Part shown: positions 46,170 to 56,403 of the stretch, piece by piece
Numbering within the stretch: the first letter of the stretch is position 1
Layout: each line of letters opens with the position of its first letter
Assembly: GCF_034661175.1 (NCBI RefSeq)
Contig: NZ_CP141058.1
Location: 1,116,001-1,180,000 of the forward strand
DNA length: 64,000 nt
Direction: 5' to 3'
From: Nocardioides renjunii
Lineage (GTDB): Bacteria > Actinomycetota > Actinomycetes > Propionibacteriales > Nocardioidaceae
Notes under the pieces: generated by a model
The model's input: the letters and a program-made list of their open reading frames with translations, nothing else
Database searches by the model: none
What the model was told of the DNA's origin: nothing
Translations under genes and position numbers: made by a program

Positions 46170-47801
46170 ATGACCAGCCCAGCGGGCTCCTCGGGGCCCC
46201 GACGCCTCCTCGACCGCGTGCCGGCGGTGCTGCGCCACGGCCCCGCCTTCTGGCGGCGCTCGGTGCAGGCGCGGGTCGTGGTCAGCACGGTGCTCCTCTC
46301 GGCCGCCGTCGTCGGGGTGGTCGGCTGGTTCCTCATCCAGCAGACGCGCGACGGGCTCCTGGAGAACCGGGTCGACGCGGTGGTCCAGGAGGCCGAGAGC
46401 GAGACCGAGACGGCGCGCGCGGCGCTGGCCGCGATCCCCGTCCTCGACGCCGACGAGTCGGCCCAGCAGCAGGCCCTCGTCGAGCTCATCCAGGCGCGCG
46501 GCGCGACCCGCGGCTTCGGTGTCGTCCTGTCGCCGCCGATCAGCGAGGGCGTCCGGCTCGCCGACGGCGGCGCCAAGTTCACCGAGGGCCTCGAGCTGGC
46601 GAGCGTCCCGGAGACGATGGAGGCGCGCTTCGACTCGGTGAGGCCGACCGCCTGGACCTTCACCGACATCAGGACCTCGCGGGAGGTGACCGGCCTGCCG
46701 GAGGGGCCCGGCATCGTGGTCGGCAGCCAGGTGCGGCTGCCGGCGGACGACAACGCCTACACGCTCTACTACCTCTACCCGCTCGCCGAGCAGCAGGAGA
46801 CCCTCGCGCTCGTCTCCCGCGCGATGCTCGTCGCGGCCGTCCCGCTGCTGCTCCTCATCGCCGGCCTCACCTGGCTGGTCACCCGCCAGGTGGTCACCCC
46901 GATCCGGATGGCGCGCCGCGTGGCCGAGCGGCTCGCGGCGGGCCAGCTCCAGGAGCGCCTGCGCGTGCGCGGCGAGGACGACCTGGCCCGGTTGGCGACG
47001 TCGTTCAACCAGATGGCCTCCAACCTGCAGAAGCAGATCCGCCAGCTCGAGGAGCTCAGCCGCCTCCAGCGCCGGTTCGTCTCCGACGTCTCCCACGAGC
47101 TGCGCACGCCGATCACGACGGTGCGGATGGCCAGCGACGTCATCCACGACGCCAAGCCGTTCCTCGACCCGGTCACCGGCCGGGCGGCCGAGCTGCTCCA
47201 GAAGGAGCTCGACCGCTTCGAGACGCTCCTGGCCGACCTCCTGGAGATCAGCCGCTTCGACGCCGGCGCCGCCGTGCTCGAGGCCGAGGACGTCGACCTC
47301 GTGGACGTCGCCCGACGGGTCGTCGACATGACGTCCGTCCTCGCCGCCCAGCGCGACACCCGCGTCGTGCTGCACGACCCCGGCACGCCCTGCGTCGCCG
47401 AGGCCGACGTACGCCGCGTGGAGCGGGTCGTGCGCAACCTGGTCACCAACGCCATCGACCACGCCGAGAGCCGCGACGTGGAGATCTTCGTCGGCTCCGA
47501 CCGCCGCTCGGCCGCGATCGCGGTCCGCGACCACGGCGTCGGGCTGGGGCCCGGCGAGTCCGCCATGGTCTTCAACCGGTTCTGGCGCGCCGACCCCGCC
47601 CGGGCCCGCACCAGCGGCGGCACCGGTCTCGGCCTGTCCATCTCGCTGGAGGACACCCACCTGCACGGCGGCTGGCTCCAGGCGTGGGGACGCCCGGGCG
47701 AGGGTGCGCAGTTCCGGCTGACCCTGCCCCGCACCCTCGGCACCCAGCTGCGCCACTCTCCGCTCCCGCTGGTCCCCGACGACGCCCGGGAGACCGCATG
47801 A
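46170..47801 (+). CDS. mtrB: Two-component sensor histidine kinase MtrB
   Basis: The 543-residue membrane kinase has two transmembrane helices (about residues 35-55 and 212-235) enclosing an extracytoplasmic sensor loop. It also has a HAMP domain (TPIRMARRVAERLAAGQ), the HisKA box SDVSHELRTP with the phosphorylated His309, and an HATPase domain with N, G1 and G2 boxes (NLVTNAIDHA, DHGVGLG, GGTGLGLSI). It phosphorylates MtrA. GAGGA precedes the ATG by 5 bases, and the stop overlaps the lpqB start as ATGA, so the three genes form a coupled operon. Confidence 0.97.
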   Translation: MTSPAGSSGPRRLLDRVPAVLRHGPAFWRRSVQARVVVSTVLLSAAVVGVVGWFLIQQTRDGLLENRVDAVVQEAESETETARAALAAIPVLDADESAQQQALVELIQARGATRGFGVVLSPPISEGVRLADGGAKFTEGLELASVPETMEARFDSVRPTAWTFTDIRTSREVTGLPEGPGIVVGSQVRLPADDNAYTLYYLYPLAEQQETLALVSRAMLVAAVPLLLLIAGLTWLVTRQVVTPIRMARRVAERLAAGQLQERLRVRGEDDLARLATSFNQMASNLQKQIRQLEELSRLQRRFVSDVSHELRTPITTVRMASDVIHDAKPFLDPVTGRAAELLQKELDRFETLLADLLEISRFDAGAAVLEAEDVDLVDVARRVVDMTSVLAAQRDTRVVLHDPGTPCVAEADVRRVERVVRNLVTNAIDHAESRDVEIFVGSDRRSAAIAVRDHGVGLGPGESAMVFNRFWRADPARARTSGGTGLGLSISLEDTHLHGGWLQAWGRPGEGAQFRLTLPRTLGTQLRHSPLPLVPDDARETA

Positions 47802-49549
47802 CGACGCGCCCCACGACCCGCTCGCGGTCCGTCGTGAACGCCCTGGTGGCGGTGGTGACGTGCGCCCTGCTGGCGGCGTGCGTCCAGATGCCCACGTCGG
47901 GCCCGGTCGTGGAGCCGCCGGTCACCACCGGCGCCGACGACGTGCCCGGCATCTCCTTCGACCCGCGCCCCCCGCAGGCCGGCGACTCGCCGGTCGACAT
48001 CGTGTCCGGGTTCCTCGAGGCGATGAAGGCGACGCCGATCAGCCAGACGGTCGCCCTCCAGTTCCTCTCCCGCGAGGCGGCCGAGACCTGGGCGCCGGAG
48101 CAGCAGGTCATGACGTACTCCGACCTCGGCACCGTCGTGGGCGACATGACGGTCCAGGTGCCGCTGGCCGACGTGAGCCTCTACGACGCCCGCGGTGCCT
48201 GGCAGCGCATCCAGCCCGCCGGCCAGCTGGTCCTCGGGATGGTGCAGGAGGACGGTGAGTGGCGCATCAGCGAGGTGCCCAACGCGCTGATCGTGCCGGA
48301 CTCGTGGTTCGACGACTGGTACCAGCGCGTCTCCCTCTACTACTTCGACCCCTCGGCGCAGGTGCTGGTGCCGGAGCCGGTCCACGTGCCGCGCGGCGAG
48401 CAGCTCGCCTCCTCGCTGGTGCGGGGCCTGCTCACGCCGCCCAGCGGTGAGCTGCAGGACGTCGCGGTCACCTACTTCCCACCCGACACCGACCTCGAGC
48501 TCTCCGTCCCCATCGAGTCCGGGATCGCCCAGGTGGCCCTCTCGGGGGATCCCGACGCCGTCGACGCGACCACCGCCGACCTCATGCGCGCCCAGCTGGC
48601 CTGGACGCTCCGCCAGGAGGAGCGGATCAACGCCGTGCAGCTCAGCATCGGCGACCGGGCGTTCAACGGCTCGGGGGGATCGACCCAGGTCCGGCTCAAC
48701 GTCGGCAGCGCCTACGACCCCACCGGCGACCCGAGGAGCCCCGACCTCTTCGCCCTCGGATGGAACCGCGTCGTGTCCGGCACCATCGGCGCGTTCGAGG
48801 AGACCTCCGGCCCGCTCGGCCAGCCGGGCTACGCCCTGCGCGGCATCGGGGTCAGCATCGACGGGTCGCGCGTGGCGGCGGTCTCCAGGACGGGCTCGGA
48901 CCTCTTCGTCGCGCCGACCGAGTCGCCCACGGGTGAGGTGACCCGGCCGGTGGTGGGCGGGGTGGACCTGGCGGATCCCCACTGGGACGTCCGCGACCGG
49001 ACGTGGGTCCTCGACCGCAACGCGGGCCGGGCCAGGGTCATCGTCGTCGTGGACGGCTCCGCCCGCATCGTCGCCGTGCCCGGCATCAGCGGCCGGGCCG
49101 TGACCGACCTGCTCGTCTCGCGCGACGGCACCCGGCTGGTCGCGCTCGTGCGCGGGCGCACGAGCGACCAGGTCGTCTCGTCGCGGGTCCGCCACGACCC
49201 GTCCGGCGCGATCCTCGGCTTCTCCTCGCTCCGCACGCTGTGGCTGCCGGACGAGGGCAGCCCCCGCATCCGCGACATCGCCTGGCGCAGCACGACCGCC
49301 ATCTCGGTGCTGAGGGACATCACGGCCGGCTCCCAGGTCAACACCATCTCCGTCGACGGCGCGCCGGGGGAGATCACGACCGGCGGCAACACCCGCCTGC
49401 GCGGTCCCAACCGGCTCCTCGTCTCCTCCCCGGTGGAGGGCGGCGAGGTCTACGCACTCGCCGGTCGAGCCGTCCTGAGCCTGACCACGCCGGAGCGCGC
49501 GGTGCCCGACCTGCCGCGCGGCCTCACGTCCCTGACCTACGTGGGCTGA
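47798..49549 (+). CDS. lpqB: LpqB lipoprotein, MtrB-interacting
   Basis: The 583-residue lipoprotein has lipobox LAAC with lipidated Cys28, a GerMN-type domain (about 200-315, with SSLVRGLLTPP near the start) and a beta-propeller-like C-terminal half with repeated VAVSRTG/VALVRG strands. In mycobacteria and corynebacteria LpqB binds the extracellular part of MtrB and tunes MtrA activity. Its gene here follows mtrB with an ATGA overlap. The length is normal for the family. Confidence 0.95.
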   Translation: MTTRPTTRSRSVVNALVAVVTCALLAACVQMPTSGPVVEPPVTTGADDVPGISFDPRPPQAGDSPVDIVSGFLEAMKATPISQTVALQFLSREAAETWAPEQQVMTYSDLGTVVGDMTVQVPLADVSLYDARGAWQRIQPAGQLVLGMVQEDGEWRISEVPNALIVPDSWFDDWYQRVSLYYFDPSAQVLVPEPVHVPRGEQLASSLVRGLLTPPSGELQDVAVTYFPPDTDLELSVPIESGIAQVALSGDPDAVDATTADLMRAQLAWTLRQEERINAVQLSIGDRAFNGSGGSTQVRLNVGSAYDPTGDPRSPDLFALGWNRVVSGTIGAFEETSGPLGQPGYALRGIGVSIDGSRVAAVSRTGSDLFVAPTESPTGEVTRPVVGGVDLADPHWDVRDRTWVLDRNAGRARVIVVVDGSARIVAVPGISGRAVTDLLVSRDGTRLVALVRGRTSDQVVSSRVRHDPSGAILGFSSLRTLWLPDEGSPRIRDIAWRSTTAISVLRDITAGSQVNTISVDGAPGEITTGGNTRLRGPNRLLVSSPVEGGEVYALAGRAVLSLTTPERAVPDLPRGLTSLTYVG

Positions 49550-49614
49550 CCGCCCTCCACAGGGCGTACGCCGACCGGTTGCGTCCGCGGCGCCGCACCT
49601 GCTGGCATGGGCGG

Positions 49615-50349
49615 GTGCTCGACGAGGCCCTCGACCTGTTCCTCGGCAGCCGCTGCGTCGGGTGCGACGAGCCCGGGCGGATGCTCTGCCCGAGCTGCCG
49701 CACCGCGCTGTCGCGCCGGGCCGCGGTCGCCTGGCCGACGCCGGTGCCCGACGGCCTCGTGGTGCCCTGGGCCACCGAGACCTACGACGGTGCCGTGCGG
49801 GCGCTTGTCGTGGGTCACAAGGACCGCGGCCAGTGGAGCCACCGGCGCGTGCTCGGCGAGCTGCTGGCCGAGGCGGTCCGCGCCGCCGTGAGCGACCTCG
49901 AGGACCCTGGCCGCGAGCCGCTGCTGCTGGTGCCCGTGCCCTCCCGGCCGGGAGCCGGCCGGCAGCGCGGCTACGAGGCGACCGCCGCGCTGGTGCGGGC
50001 CGCGGCCGCCCGGCTGCGGCGCGGGCAGCGCCGACGGGTGGTCGTCACCGCGCCGCTGCTGGTCTCGCGCGGGGCGGCCGACCAGGCCGGCCTCGACGCC
50101 GGCGGACGGGCCGCCAACGTGCACCGCTCGATGCACTGCCCGTCGCGGGCGCTGGCCCGCGTGGCACGCCGCTGGCCGCGGGGCCACGTGGTGGTCTGCG
50201 ACGACGTGCTGACCACCGGCGCGACGGCGCGTGAGGCGCAGCGCGCCCTCGAGGCGGTCGGCCTGCGGCCGCTCGCGATCGCCGCGGTCGCCGCCACGCG
50301 CAGGCGTGGCGGGAGCGACGGGCCAGGACGCGACCGACTGGTGGCATGA
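49615..50349 (+). CDS. ComF family protein (phosphoribosyltransferase fold)
   Basis: The 244-residue protein has an N-terminal zinc-ribbon with Cys14, Cys17, Cys25 and Cys28, a YDGAVRALVVGHKDRG segment near 59, and a phosphoribosyltransferase domain whose PRPP loop is VVVCDDVLTTGATA near 195. ComF is needed for natural transformation in some bacteria, but in actinobacteria the gene is conserved between lpqB and hpf and its role is not established. The start is GTG 49615; no clear ribosome-binding site is seen and TGGCAT lies 6 bases upstream. It is probably expressed with or just after the mtr operon. Confidence 0.9.
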   Translation: MLDEALDLFLGSRCVGCDEPGRMLCPSCRTALSRRAAVAWPTPVPDGLVVPWATETYDGAVRALVVGHKDRGQWSHRRVLGELLAEAVRAAVSDLEDPGREPLLLVPVPSRPGAGRQRGYEATAALVRAAAARLRRGQRRRVVVTAPLLVSRGAADQAGLDAGGRAANVHRSMHCPSRALARVARRWPRGHVVVCDDVLTTGATAREAQRALEAVGLRPLAIAAVAATRRRGGSDGPGRDRLVA

Positions 50350-50375
50350 CAGTTGGCCCGCAGCCATGGAGGGGC

Positions 50376-50779
50376 TAGCGTCGGTGCATGGAGTCCGCCC
50401 GGGTCCGTGGTTGCGTCACGGGGACGGGTGTGCGCGGCACCGCGAGGTGCGGCGCGCGATCCGAACCGTGGCTAGCCGATGCCAGTCGCAGGCGAAACGG
50501 TCCACGTAAGTCCACGAGCGCGGTGCTGCCCAGCAGCACGGGGCCCGTCGGACGATCACGGTGCGGCTTAGAAGTAAGTCCTGCCTCTGCGCCGACACCA
50601 GATGTGTCGGTGGCCGGGAGAAGGCCAGTAGTGACGGAGAAGTCGCGAACGCTTCAGCAGGCGGTTGTGGGGTCGAAGACCAGGTCGGCCGGGCGGGCTC
50701 CATCCCACCCTGCCCCGGCGGGTGTGCCGCCGCGGCGAAATGGAGGGGTGCGGACCGTTCGCTAGTTGAGGAGGTTCAC
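50376..50779 (+). other. Long hpf leader with hairpins; possible structured RNA (430 bp without a confident gene)
   Basis: No convincing gene lies between the comF stop (50349) and hpf (50780). A TAGCGT at 50376-50381 is spaced 6 bases from an ATG at 50388, so transcription probably starts near 50388. A frame of 125 codons from that ATG to 50765 is open, but its codons include TTA, CTA, AGA and GTA and lack the G/C third-position bias of every neighbour, so I do not call it a gene. Perfect hairpins occur at 50523-50539 (6-bp stem), 50592-50610 (7-bp stem, 5-base loop) and 50611-50627 (5-bp stem). A structured 5' leader that controls hpf is plausible; I do not recognise a known riboswitch. Confidence 0.45.
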
Positions 50780-51445
50780 ATGGAGGTTGTGGTCACGGGA
50801 CGGCACTGCGAGGTGTCCGACCGGTTCCGCGAGCACGTGTCCGAGAAGCTCACCCGTCTGGAGAAGCATGATCACCGGATCATGCGGGTCCAGGTGGAGG
50901 TGGAGCTCGAGAAGAACCCCCGACAGCACGACCGGTCCACCAAGGTCGAGCTGACCGCCTTCTCCAAGGGCCCGGTCATCCGGGCCGAGGCGGCGGCCGA
51001 GGACAAGATGGGCGCGCTGGACCTGGCCCTCGACAAGATGCAGGCGCAGATGCGTCGCGCGGCCGACCGGCGCCGGGTGCACAAGGGCCGCAATGCCCAC
51101 GTCTCGGTGGGCGAGGCCCTCGCGGGGATGCCCGAGGTGCCGGACTCGGCGGCCGAGCCCGACGACGCCGTCATCGAGCGCAAGGTCGGTCCGATCACCG
51201 TGACCGGCGACGGACCGCTGGTGGTGCGCGAGAAGTCCCACAGCGCCACACCCATGACGCTCGACCAGGCGCTCTACGAGATGGAGCTGGTCGGGCACGA
51301 CTTCTACCTCTTCGTCGACAAGGAGAGCGAGCGCCCCGCGGTGGTCTACCGCCGCCGCGGCTACGACTACGGCGTGATCTCGCTCGACGTCGCCGAGCTG
51401 GACGACGCGACGGCGCCCGACGTGGCCGCCGTCGACCAGCGCTGA
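50780..51445 (+). CDS. hpf: Ribosome hibernation-promoting factor, long form
   Basis: The 221-residue protein has an N-terminal S30AE domain (about 1-105: EVVVTGRHCEVSDRFREHV, then KVELTAFSKGPVIRAEA) that binds the 30S decoding site. A linker and the C-terminal dimerisation domain (about 165-221: MTLDQALYEMELVGHDFYLFVDKES, then VVYRRRGYDYGVISL) follow and pair two ribosomes into inactive 100S dimers. The length is typical of the long HPF of actinobacteria. GAGGAGG lies 5 bases before the ATG, one of the strongest ribosome-binding sites in the window. A 430-bp leader precedes it. Confidence 0.96.
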   Translation: MEVVVTGRHCEVSDRFREHVSEKLTRLEKHDHRIMRVQVEVELEKNPRQHDRSTKVELTAFSKGPVIRAEAAAEDKMGALDLALDKMQAQMRRAADRRRVHKGRNAHVSVGEALAGMPEVPDSAAEPDDAVIERKVGPITVTGDGPLVVREKSHSATPMTLDQALYEMELVGHDFYLFVDKESERPAVVYRRRGYDYGVISLDVAELDDATAPDVAAVDQR

Positions 51446-51510
51446 GCACCGCTGACCAGCGCTGACCCAGTGAGGCGCCCCCGGTCACGCGCGCATGACA
51501 TGATGCGCGC

Positions 51511-52185
51511 GTGACCGAGGCAACAGGGACCGAACCCGTCCGCGTCCTGGTGGTGGACGACCAAGAGCTCTTCCGCCGCGGGCTGATCATGCTCCTCGGT
51601 GGCGACAGCGACATCGAGGTCGTGGGTGAGGCCGCCGACGGCATCACCGCGACGGACCTCGCGGTCTCGACGGCTCCCGACGTGATCCTGCTCGACGTCC
51701 GCATGCCCCGGCGCACGGGCGTCGAGGCGTGCCGCGCGATCAAGGAGGCCGTGCCCTCGGCCAAGATCATCATGCTGACGGTCTCCGACGAGGAGGCCGA
51801 CCTCTACGAGTCGGTCAAGAACGGCGCCTCGGGCTACCTCCTCAAGGACTCCTCCATCGAGGAGGTCGCGCAGGCCGTGCGCGTCGTCAACGAGGGCCAG
51901 TCGCTCATCAGCCCGTCGATGGCGGTCAAGCTGATCGACGAGTTCAAGCAGATGTCCAAGCCTGAGCGCGAGCAGGGTCCGGCGCTGCGCCTGACCGAGC
52001 GCGAGCTCGAGGTGCTCCGGCTGGTGGCCAAGGGCCTCAACAACCGTGAGGTCGCCAAGGAGCTCTTCATCTCCGAGAACACGGTGAAGAACCACGTGCG
52101 CAACATCTTGGAGAAGCTCCAGCTGCACTCCCGCATGGAGGCCGTCATGTACGCCATGCGCGAGAAGCTGCTCGACCTGCCCTGA
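51511..52185 (+). CDS. NarL/FixJ-family (LuxR-type) response regulator, orphan
   Basis: The 224-residue protein has a receiver domain with acidic residues Asp16-17, phosphorylated Asp62 and the conserved Lys of GYLLKD, then a LuxR helix-turn-helix (about 160-215: [39 protein letters not shown]). No kinase gene is adjacent, so the partner is elsewhere or the protein is atypical. A regulator of this kind is conserved between hpf and secA in related genomes. The GTG at 51511 follows CATGAT by 6 bases, consistent with a leaderless mRNA. Confidence 0.94.
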   Translation: MTEATGTEPVRVLVVDDQELFRRGLIMLLGGDSDIEVVGEAADGITATDLAVSTAPDVILLDVRMPRRTGVEACRAIKEAVPSAKIIMLTVSDEEADLYESVKNGASGYLLKDSSIEEVAQAVRVVNEGQSLISPSMAVKLIDEFKQMSKPEREQGPALRLTERELEVLRLVAKGLNNREVAKELFISENTVKNHVRNILEKLQLHSRMEAVMYAMREKLLDLP

Positions 52186-52242
52186 CCCAGCGCCGGCCCT
52201 GGGGCCGGGCGGCTGTCGGCGTCCTCTGGTTGAGTTCGTCCC

Positions 52243-53478
52243 GTGACGGAGACCCTCAGCAAGCTCCAGGCGCGCCGCATCGCGCTCGCCGCCCAGGGGT
52301 TCACCGACCGGCCCCACACGACCCCGTCCATGCGCACGCTCGAGCGCACGGTCTCGCGCACCGGCGTGCTCCAGGTCGACTCGGTCAACGTCCTCCAGCG
52401 CGCCCACTTCATGCCGCTCTACTCGCGGATGGGCCCCTACGACGTCGACCTGCTGCGGCGCGCGGCCGAGCGGCGACCGCGCCGCCTCGTGGAGTACTGG
52501 GCGCACGTCCAGGCGCTGATGCCGGTCGCGCTGTGGCCTCTGATGCGGCACCGCATGGACCACTACCGCTCCGAGCGCGGCAAGTGGGGCTTCGTCGCCG
52601 CCGACCCCGGGCTCGAGGCGCGCGTCCTGGCGGCCGTCGCCGAGCGGGGGCCGGTCACCGCGCGCGACCTCGAGGAGGAGTTCAGCACCGGCCCGCGCAC
52701 CCGGGAGCACTGGGGCTGGAACTGGTCGGACGCGCGCAAGGTCCTCGACTACCTCTTCCTCGTCGGCGACGTCGCGATCGCCGGGCGCACCAGCCAGTTC
52801 GAGGTGGTCTACGACCTCCCCGAGCGTGTGCTGCCCGCCGACGTCCTCGCCGCCCCCACGCCCACGCCGCAGGAGGCGGTGACCGAGCTGGTGCGCCTGG
52901 CCGCCCGCTCGCACGGTGTCGCCAGCGCCAGCTGCCTCGCCGACTACTACCGGCTGCGCCTGCAGCCCGCGTCCGGCCGGGCCAGCACCCGGGTCGCGGT
53001 CGACGAGCTGGTCGCGTCCGGCGAGCTGCTGCCGGTCCGGGTGCAGGGCTGGAAGCGCCCGGCCTACCTCCACCGCGACGCGAAGGTCCCGCGACGCGTC
53101 GGGGCCCGCACCCTGCTCAGTCCGTTCGACCCCGTCGTGTGGGAGCGCGGACGGGCCGAGGCGCTGTTCGACTTCTTCTACCGCATCGAGATCTACGTCC
53201 CGGCCGAGAAGCGGCTCCACGGCTACTACGTCCTGCCCTTCCTGCTGGGCGACCGGCTGGTCGCGCGGGTGGACCTCAAGGCCGACCGGGCCGGCCGCGT
53301 GCTGCTCGTCCGCGGCGCCTTCGCCGAGGAGGCCGCGCCCCCGGGGACCGCCGAGGAGCTCGCCGCCGAGCTGCGCCGACTGGCCGGCTGGCTCGGTCTC
53401 GACGACGTGGCGGTGGGCGAGCGCGGGAACCTGTCCGGGCCGCTGTCGCACGCATTGGGTCGAGCGTTGGAGCGGTAG
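52243..53478 (+). CDS. YcaQ-family winged-helix DNA glycosylase
   Basis: The 411-residue protein matches the HTH_42/YcaQ family: ARRIALAAQGF at the start, VLQVDSVNVLQRAHFMPLYSR (the QxD/S active-site region, about residues 43-65), and RRLVEYWAHVQALMP near 83. Three winged-helix domains are typical of the family. E. coli YcaQ unhooks interstrand crosslinks, so a DNA-repair role is likely. The GTG at 52243 follows TTGAGT by 7 bases. The gene sits between the regulator and secA and has 15 bp to the secA start. Confidence 0.88.
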   Translation: MTETLSKLQARRIALAAQGFTDRPHTTPSMRTLERTVSRTGVLQVDSVNVLQRAHFMPLYSRMGPYDVDLLRRAAERRPRRLVEYWAHVQALMPVALWPLMRHRMDHYRSERGKWGFVAADPGLEARVLAAVAERGPVTARDLEEEFSTGPRTREHWGWNWSDARKVLDYLFLVGDVAIAGRTSQFEVVYDLPERVLPADVLAAPTPTPQEAVTELVRLAARSHGVASASCLADYYRLRLQPASGRASTRVAVDELVASGELLPVRVQGWKRPAYLHRDAKVPRRVGARTLLSPFDPVVWERGRAEALFDFFYRIEIYVPAEKRLHGYYVLPFLLGDRLVARVDLKADRAGRVLLVRGAFAEEAAPPGTAEELAAELRRLAGWLGLDDVAVGERGNLSGPLSHALGRALER

Positions 53479-53493
53479 GTACAGTTACCACTC

Positions 53494-56382
53494 GTGCCTG
53501 CCATCATCGACAAGCTGCTCCGCATCGGCGAGGGCAAGATCCTCCGCGAGCTGGAAGCCATCTCCAAGGCCGTCAACGCCATCGAGGACGACTTCGTCAA
53601 GATGACCGACGACGAGCTCCGCGCGATGACCGACGAGTTCCGCGAGCGGCTGGCGGGCGGCGAGACCCTCGACGACATCATGCCGGAGGCCTTCGCCACG
53701 GTCCGCGAGGCCAGCAAGCGGGTGCTCGGCATGCGCCCCTTCGACGTGCAGATCATGGGTGCCGCCGCGCTGCACCTCGGCAACATCGCCGAGATGAAGA
53801 CCGGTGAGGGCAAGACCCTCGTCGCCGTGCTGCCGTCCTACCTCAACGCCCTCGAGGGCAAGGGCGTGCACATCGTCACGGTCAACGACTACCTCGCGAG
53901 GTTCCAGTCCGAGCAGATGGGCCGGGTGCACCACTTCCTCGGCCTGACCGTCGGCGTGATCCTGCCGTCGATGCGCCCGGCCGAGCGCCGCGAGGCCTAC
54001 GGCTGCGACATCACCTACGGCACCAACAACGAGCTCGGCTTCGACTACCTGCGCGACAACATGGCCGACTCGGTCGAGGAGTGCGTGCAGCGCGGCCACA
54101 ACTTCGCGATCGTGGACGAGGTCGACTCCATCCTCATCGACGAGGCGCGGACCCCGCTCATCATCAGCGGCCCGACCCAGGACGAGGTCAAGTGGTACGC
54201 CGAGTTCGCCAAGATCGCGCGCTCGATGGTCCGCGACACCGACTACGAGGTCGACGAGAAGAAGCGCACGATCTCCGTGCTCGAGCCGGGCATCACCAAG
54301 GTGGAGGACCACCTCGGGATCGACAACCTCTACGACTCGGTCAACACCCCGCTCATCTCGTTCCTCAACAACTCCATCAAGGCCAAGGAGCTGTTCCGCA
54401 ACGACAAGGAGTACGTCGTCATGGACGGCGAGGTGCTCATCGTCGACGAGCACACCGGCCGCATCCTGGCCGGCCGCCGCTACAACGACGGCCTGCACCA
54501 GGCCATCGAGGCCAAGGAGGGCGTGACCGTCCGCGAGGAGTACCAGACCCTCGCCACGATCACCCTGCAGAACTACTTCCGCCTCTACGCCAAGCTCTCG
54601 GGCATGACCGGCACGGCTATGACCGAGGCCTCCGAGTTCGACAAGATCTACGGCCTCGGCGTCGTCCCGATCCCCACGAACCGCCCGATGCAGCGCGTCG
54701 ACAACGTCGACCTGGTCTACCGGACCGAGGAGGCGAAGTACGAGGCCGTCGCCGACGACATCGCCGAGCGCCACGACAAGGGCCAGCCGATCCTCATCGG
54801 CACCGTGTCGGTCGAGAAGTCCGAGTACCTCTCCAACCTGCTCAAGAGGCGCGGGATCCCGCACACCGTCCTCAACGCCAAGCAGCACGCCGACGAGGCC
54901 AAGGTCGTCGCGCTCGCCGGCCACAAGGGCTCGGTCACCGTCGCCACCAACATGGCCGGCCGCGGCACCGACATCATGCTCGGCGGGTCGGTCGACTTCC
55001 TCGCCGACCAGGAGCTGCGCCAGCAGGGCCTCGACCCGGTCGAGGCCCCGGAGGCGTACGACGCGGCCTGGCCGGCCACCGTCGAGCGCATCAAGGCCCA
55101 GGTGGCGGCCGAGCACGACGAGGTCCGCGACCTCGGCGGCCTCTACGTCGTCGGCACCGAGCGGCACGAGTCGCGCCGCATCGACAACCAGCTCCGAGGT
55201 CGGTCCGGCCGACAGGGCGACCCGGGCGAGTCCCGGTTCTACCTGTCGCTGCAGGACGAGATGATGCGGCTCTTCAAGTCGGAGTGGGTCGACCGGATCC
55301 TCACCGTGCTCAGGGTCCCCGACGACGTGCCGATCGACGCCAAGCGGGTCAGCAACGCCATCGCCGGCGCGCAGGCCAACATCGAGTCGCAGAACTTCGA
55401 GTCGCGCAAGAACGTGCTCAAGTACGACGACGTGATGAGCCGGCAGCGCGAGGTCATCTACGCCGAGCGCCGCCGCGTGCTCGAGGGCGCCGACCTGGGC
55501 GAGCAGATCCGCGGCTTCATCGACGACGTCATCACCGGCTACGTCCGCGGTGCCACGGAGGGCTACGCCGAGGACTGGGACCTCGACGCCCTGTTCACCG
55601 CGCTCGGCCAGCTCTACCCGGTGGGGCTGACCAAGGACGGCGTGATCAAGGAGGCCGGCGGCCTCGAGAACATCAGCCGCGAGAAGCTCATCGAGGACCT
55701 GCAGAAGGACGTGCAGGAGGCCTACGACCGCCGTGAGGACGAGATGGGCGAGGAGGTGCAGCGCGAGCTCGAGCGCCGCGTCGTGCTGTCGGTCCTCGAC
55801 CGCAAGTGGCGCGAGCACCTCTACGAGATGGACTACCTCCGTGAGGGCATCTCGCTGCGTGCGTACGCCCAGCGTGACCCGCTCGTGGAGTACCAGCGCG
55901 AGGGCTTCGACATGTTCACCGCCATGATGGACGGCATCAAGGAGGAGTCGGTCGGCTTCCTGTTCAACCTCCAGGTCGAGGTCGACGACGAGGGTGACGA
56001 CGCCGCCGCCGTCGACGCGCAGCCGGAGGCCCAGGTCACGACGCCGCAGGCGCCGCAGATCTCCGTGGCCACCCCGCAGATCGACTTCGCCAAGGCCGCC
56101 GCCCACGCACCGGGGGCCCAGCCGGCACAGCCGGCTCAGCCGCAGCAGCCCACCATCCGGGCCAAGGGGCTCGACAAGCCCAAGCGGACGCAGAACCTGT
56201 CCTACAGCGCTCCGTCCGAGGACGGCGAGGCCGAGGTGCACGCCGCTCCCGAGGCCGACAGCGACGACCCGTTCGCGGGCGTCGGTCGCAACTCGCTGTG
56301 CCCGTGCGGCTCGGGTCAGAAGTTCAAGCGCTGCCACGGCGCTCCCGGCGGCGCCAGCGGTCGCGCCACGGTCGGCGGCTGA
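53494..56382 (+). CDS. secA: Protein translocase ATPase SecA
   Basis: The 962-residue motor drives export through SecYEG. Walker A MKTGEGKT is at residues 101-108 and the [16 protein letters not shown]-type motif near 208. The PPXD, helical scaffold and wing regions follow, including [12 protein letters not shown] and [12 protein letters not shown]. The C-terminal zinc site uses Cys936, Cys938, Cys947 and His948 (CPCGSG...CH). It is full length and corresponds to the housekeeping SecA1 of mycobacteria. The GTG start at 53494 follows TACAGT by 8 bases, with no ribosome-binding site, so even this essential gene may be leaderless. Confidence 0.98.
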   Translation: MPAIIDKLLRIGEGKILRELEAISKAVNAIEDDFVKMTDDELRAMTDEFRERLAGGETLDDIMPEAFATVREASKRVLGMRPFDVQIMGAAALHLGNIAEMKTGEGKTLVAVLPSYLNALEGKGVHIVTVNDYLARFQSEQMGRVHHFLGLTVGVILPSMRPAERREAYGCDITYGTNNELGFDYLRDNMADSVEECVQRGHNFAIVDEVDSILIDEARTPLIISGPTQDEVKWYAEFAKIARSMVRDTDYEVDEKKRTISVLEPGITKVEDHLGIDNLYDSVNTPLISFLNNSIKAKELFRNDKEYVVMDGEVLIVDEHTGRILAGRRYNDGLHQAIEAKEGVTVREEYQTLATITLQNYFRLYAKLSGMTGTAMTEASEFDKIYGLGVVPIPTNRPMQRVDNVDLVYRTEEAKYEAVADDIAERHDKGQPILIGTVSVEKSEYLSNLLKRRGIPHTVLNAKQHADEAKVVALAGHKGSVTVATNMAGRGTDIMLGGSVDFLADQELRQQGLDPVEAPEAYDAAWPATVERIKAQVAAEHDEVRDLGGLYVVGTERHESRRIDNQLRGRSGRQGDPGESRFYLSLQDEMMRLFKSEWVDRILTVLRVPDDVPIDAKRVSNAIAGAQANIESQNFESRKNVLKYDDVMSRQREVIYAERRRVLEGADLGEQIRGFIDDVITGYVRGATEGYAEDWDLDALFTALGQLYPVGLTKDGVIKEAGGLENISREKLIEDLQKDVQEAYDRREDEMGEEVQRELERRVVLSVLDRKWREHLYEMDYLREGISLRAYAQRDPLVEYQREGFDMFTAMMDGIKEESVGFLFNLQVEVDDEGDDAAAVDAQPEAQVTTPQAPQISVATPQIDFAKAAAHAPGAQPAQPAQPQQPTIRAKGLDKPKRTQNLSYSAPSEDGEAEVHAAPEADSDDPFAGVGRNSLCPCGSGQKFKRCHGAPGGASGRATVGG

Positions 56383-56403
56383 CCGGACGGTCGGCGCGAG
56401 CGG

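Noticed and set aside
50388..50765. A 125-codon frame with a leaderless-type start before hpf
   Set aside because: Codon use is unlike every gene around it (TTA, CTA, AGA, GTA present, low G/C third positions) and the product resembles nothing; the region is described as a leader instead.
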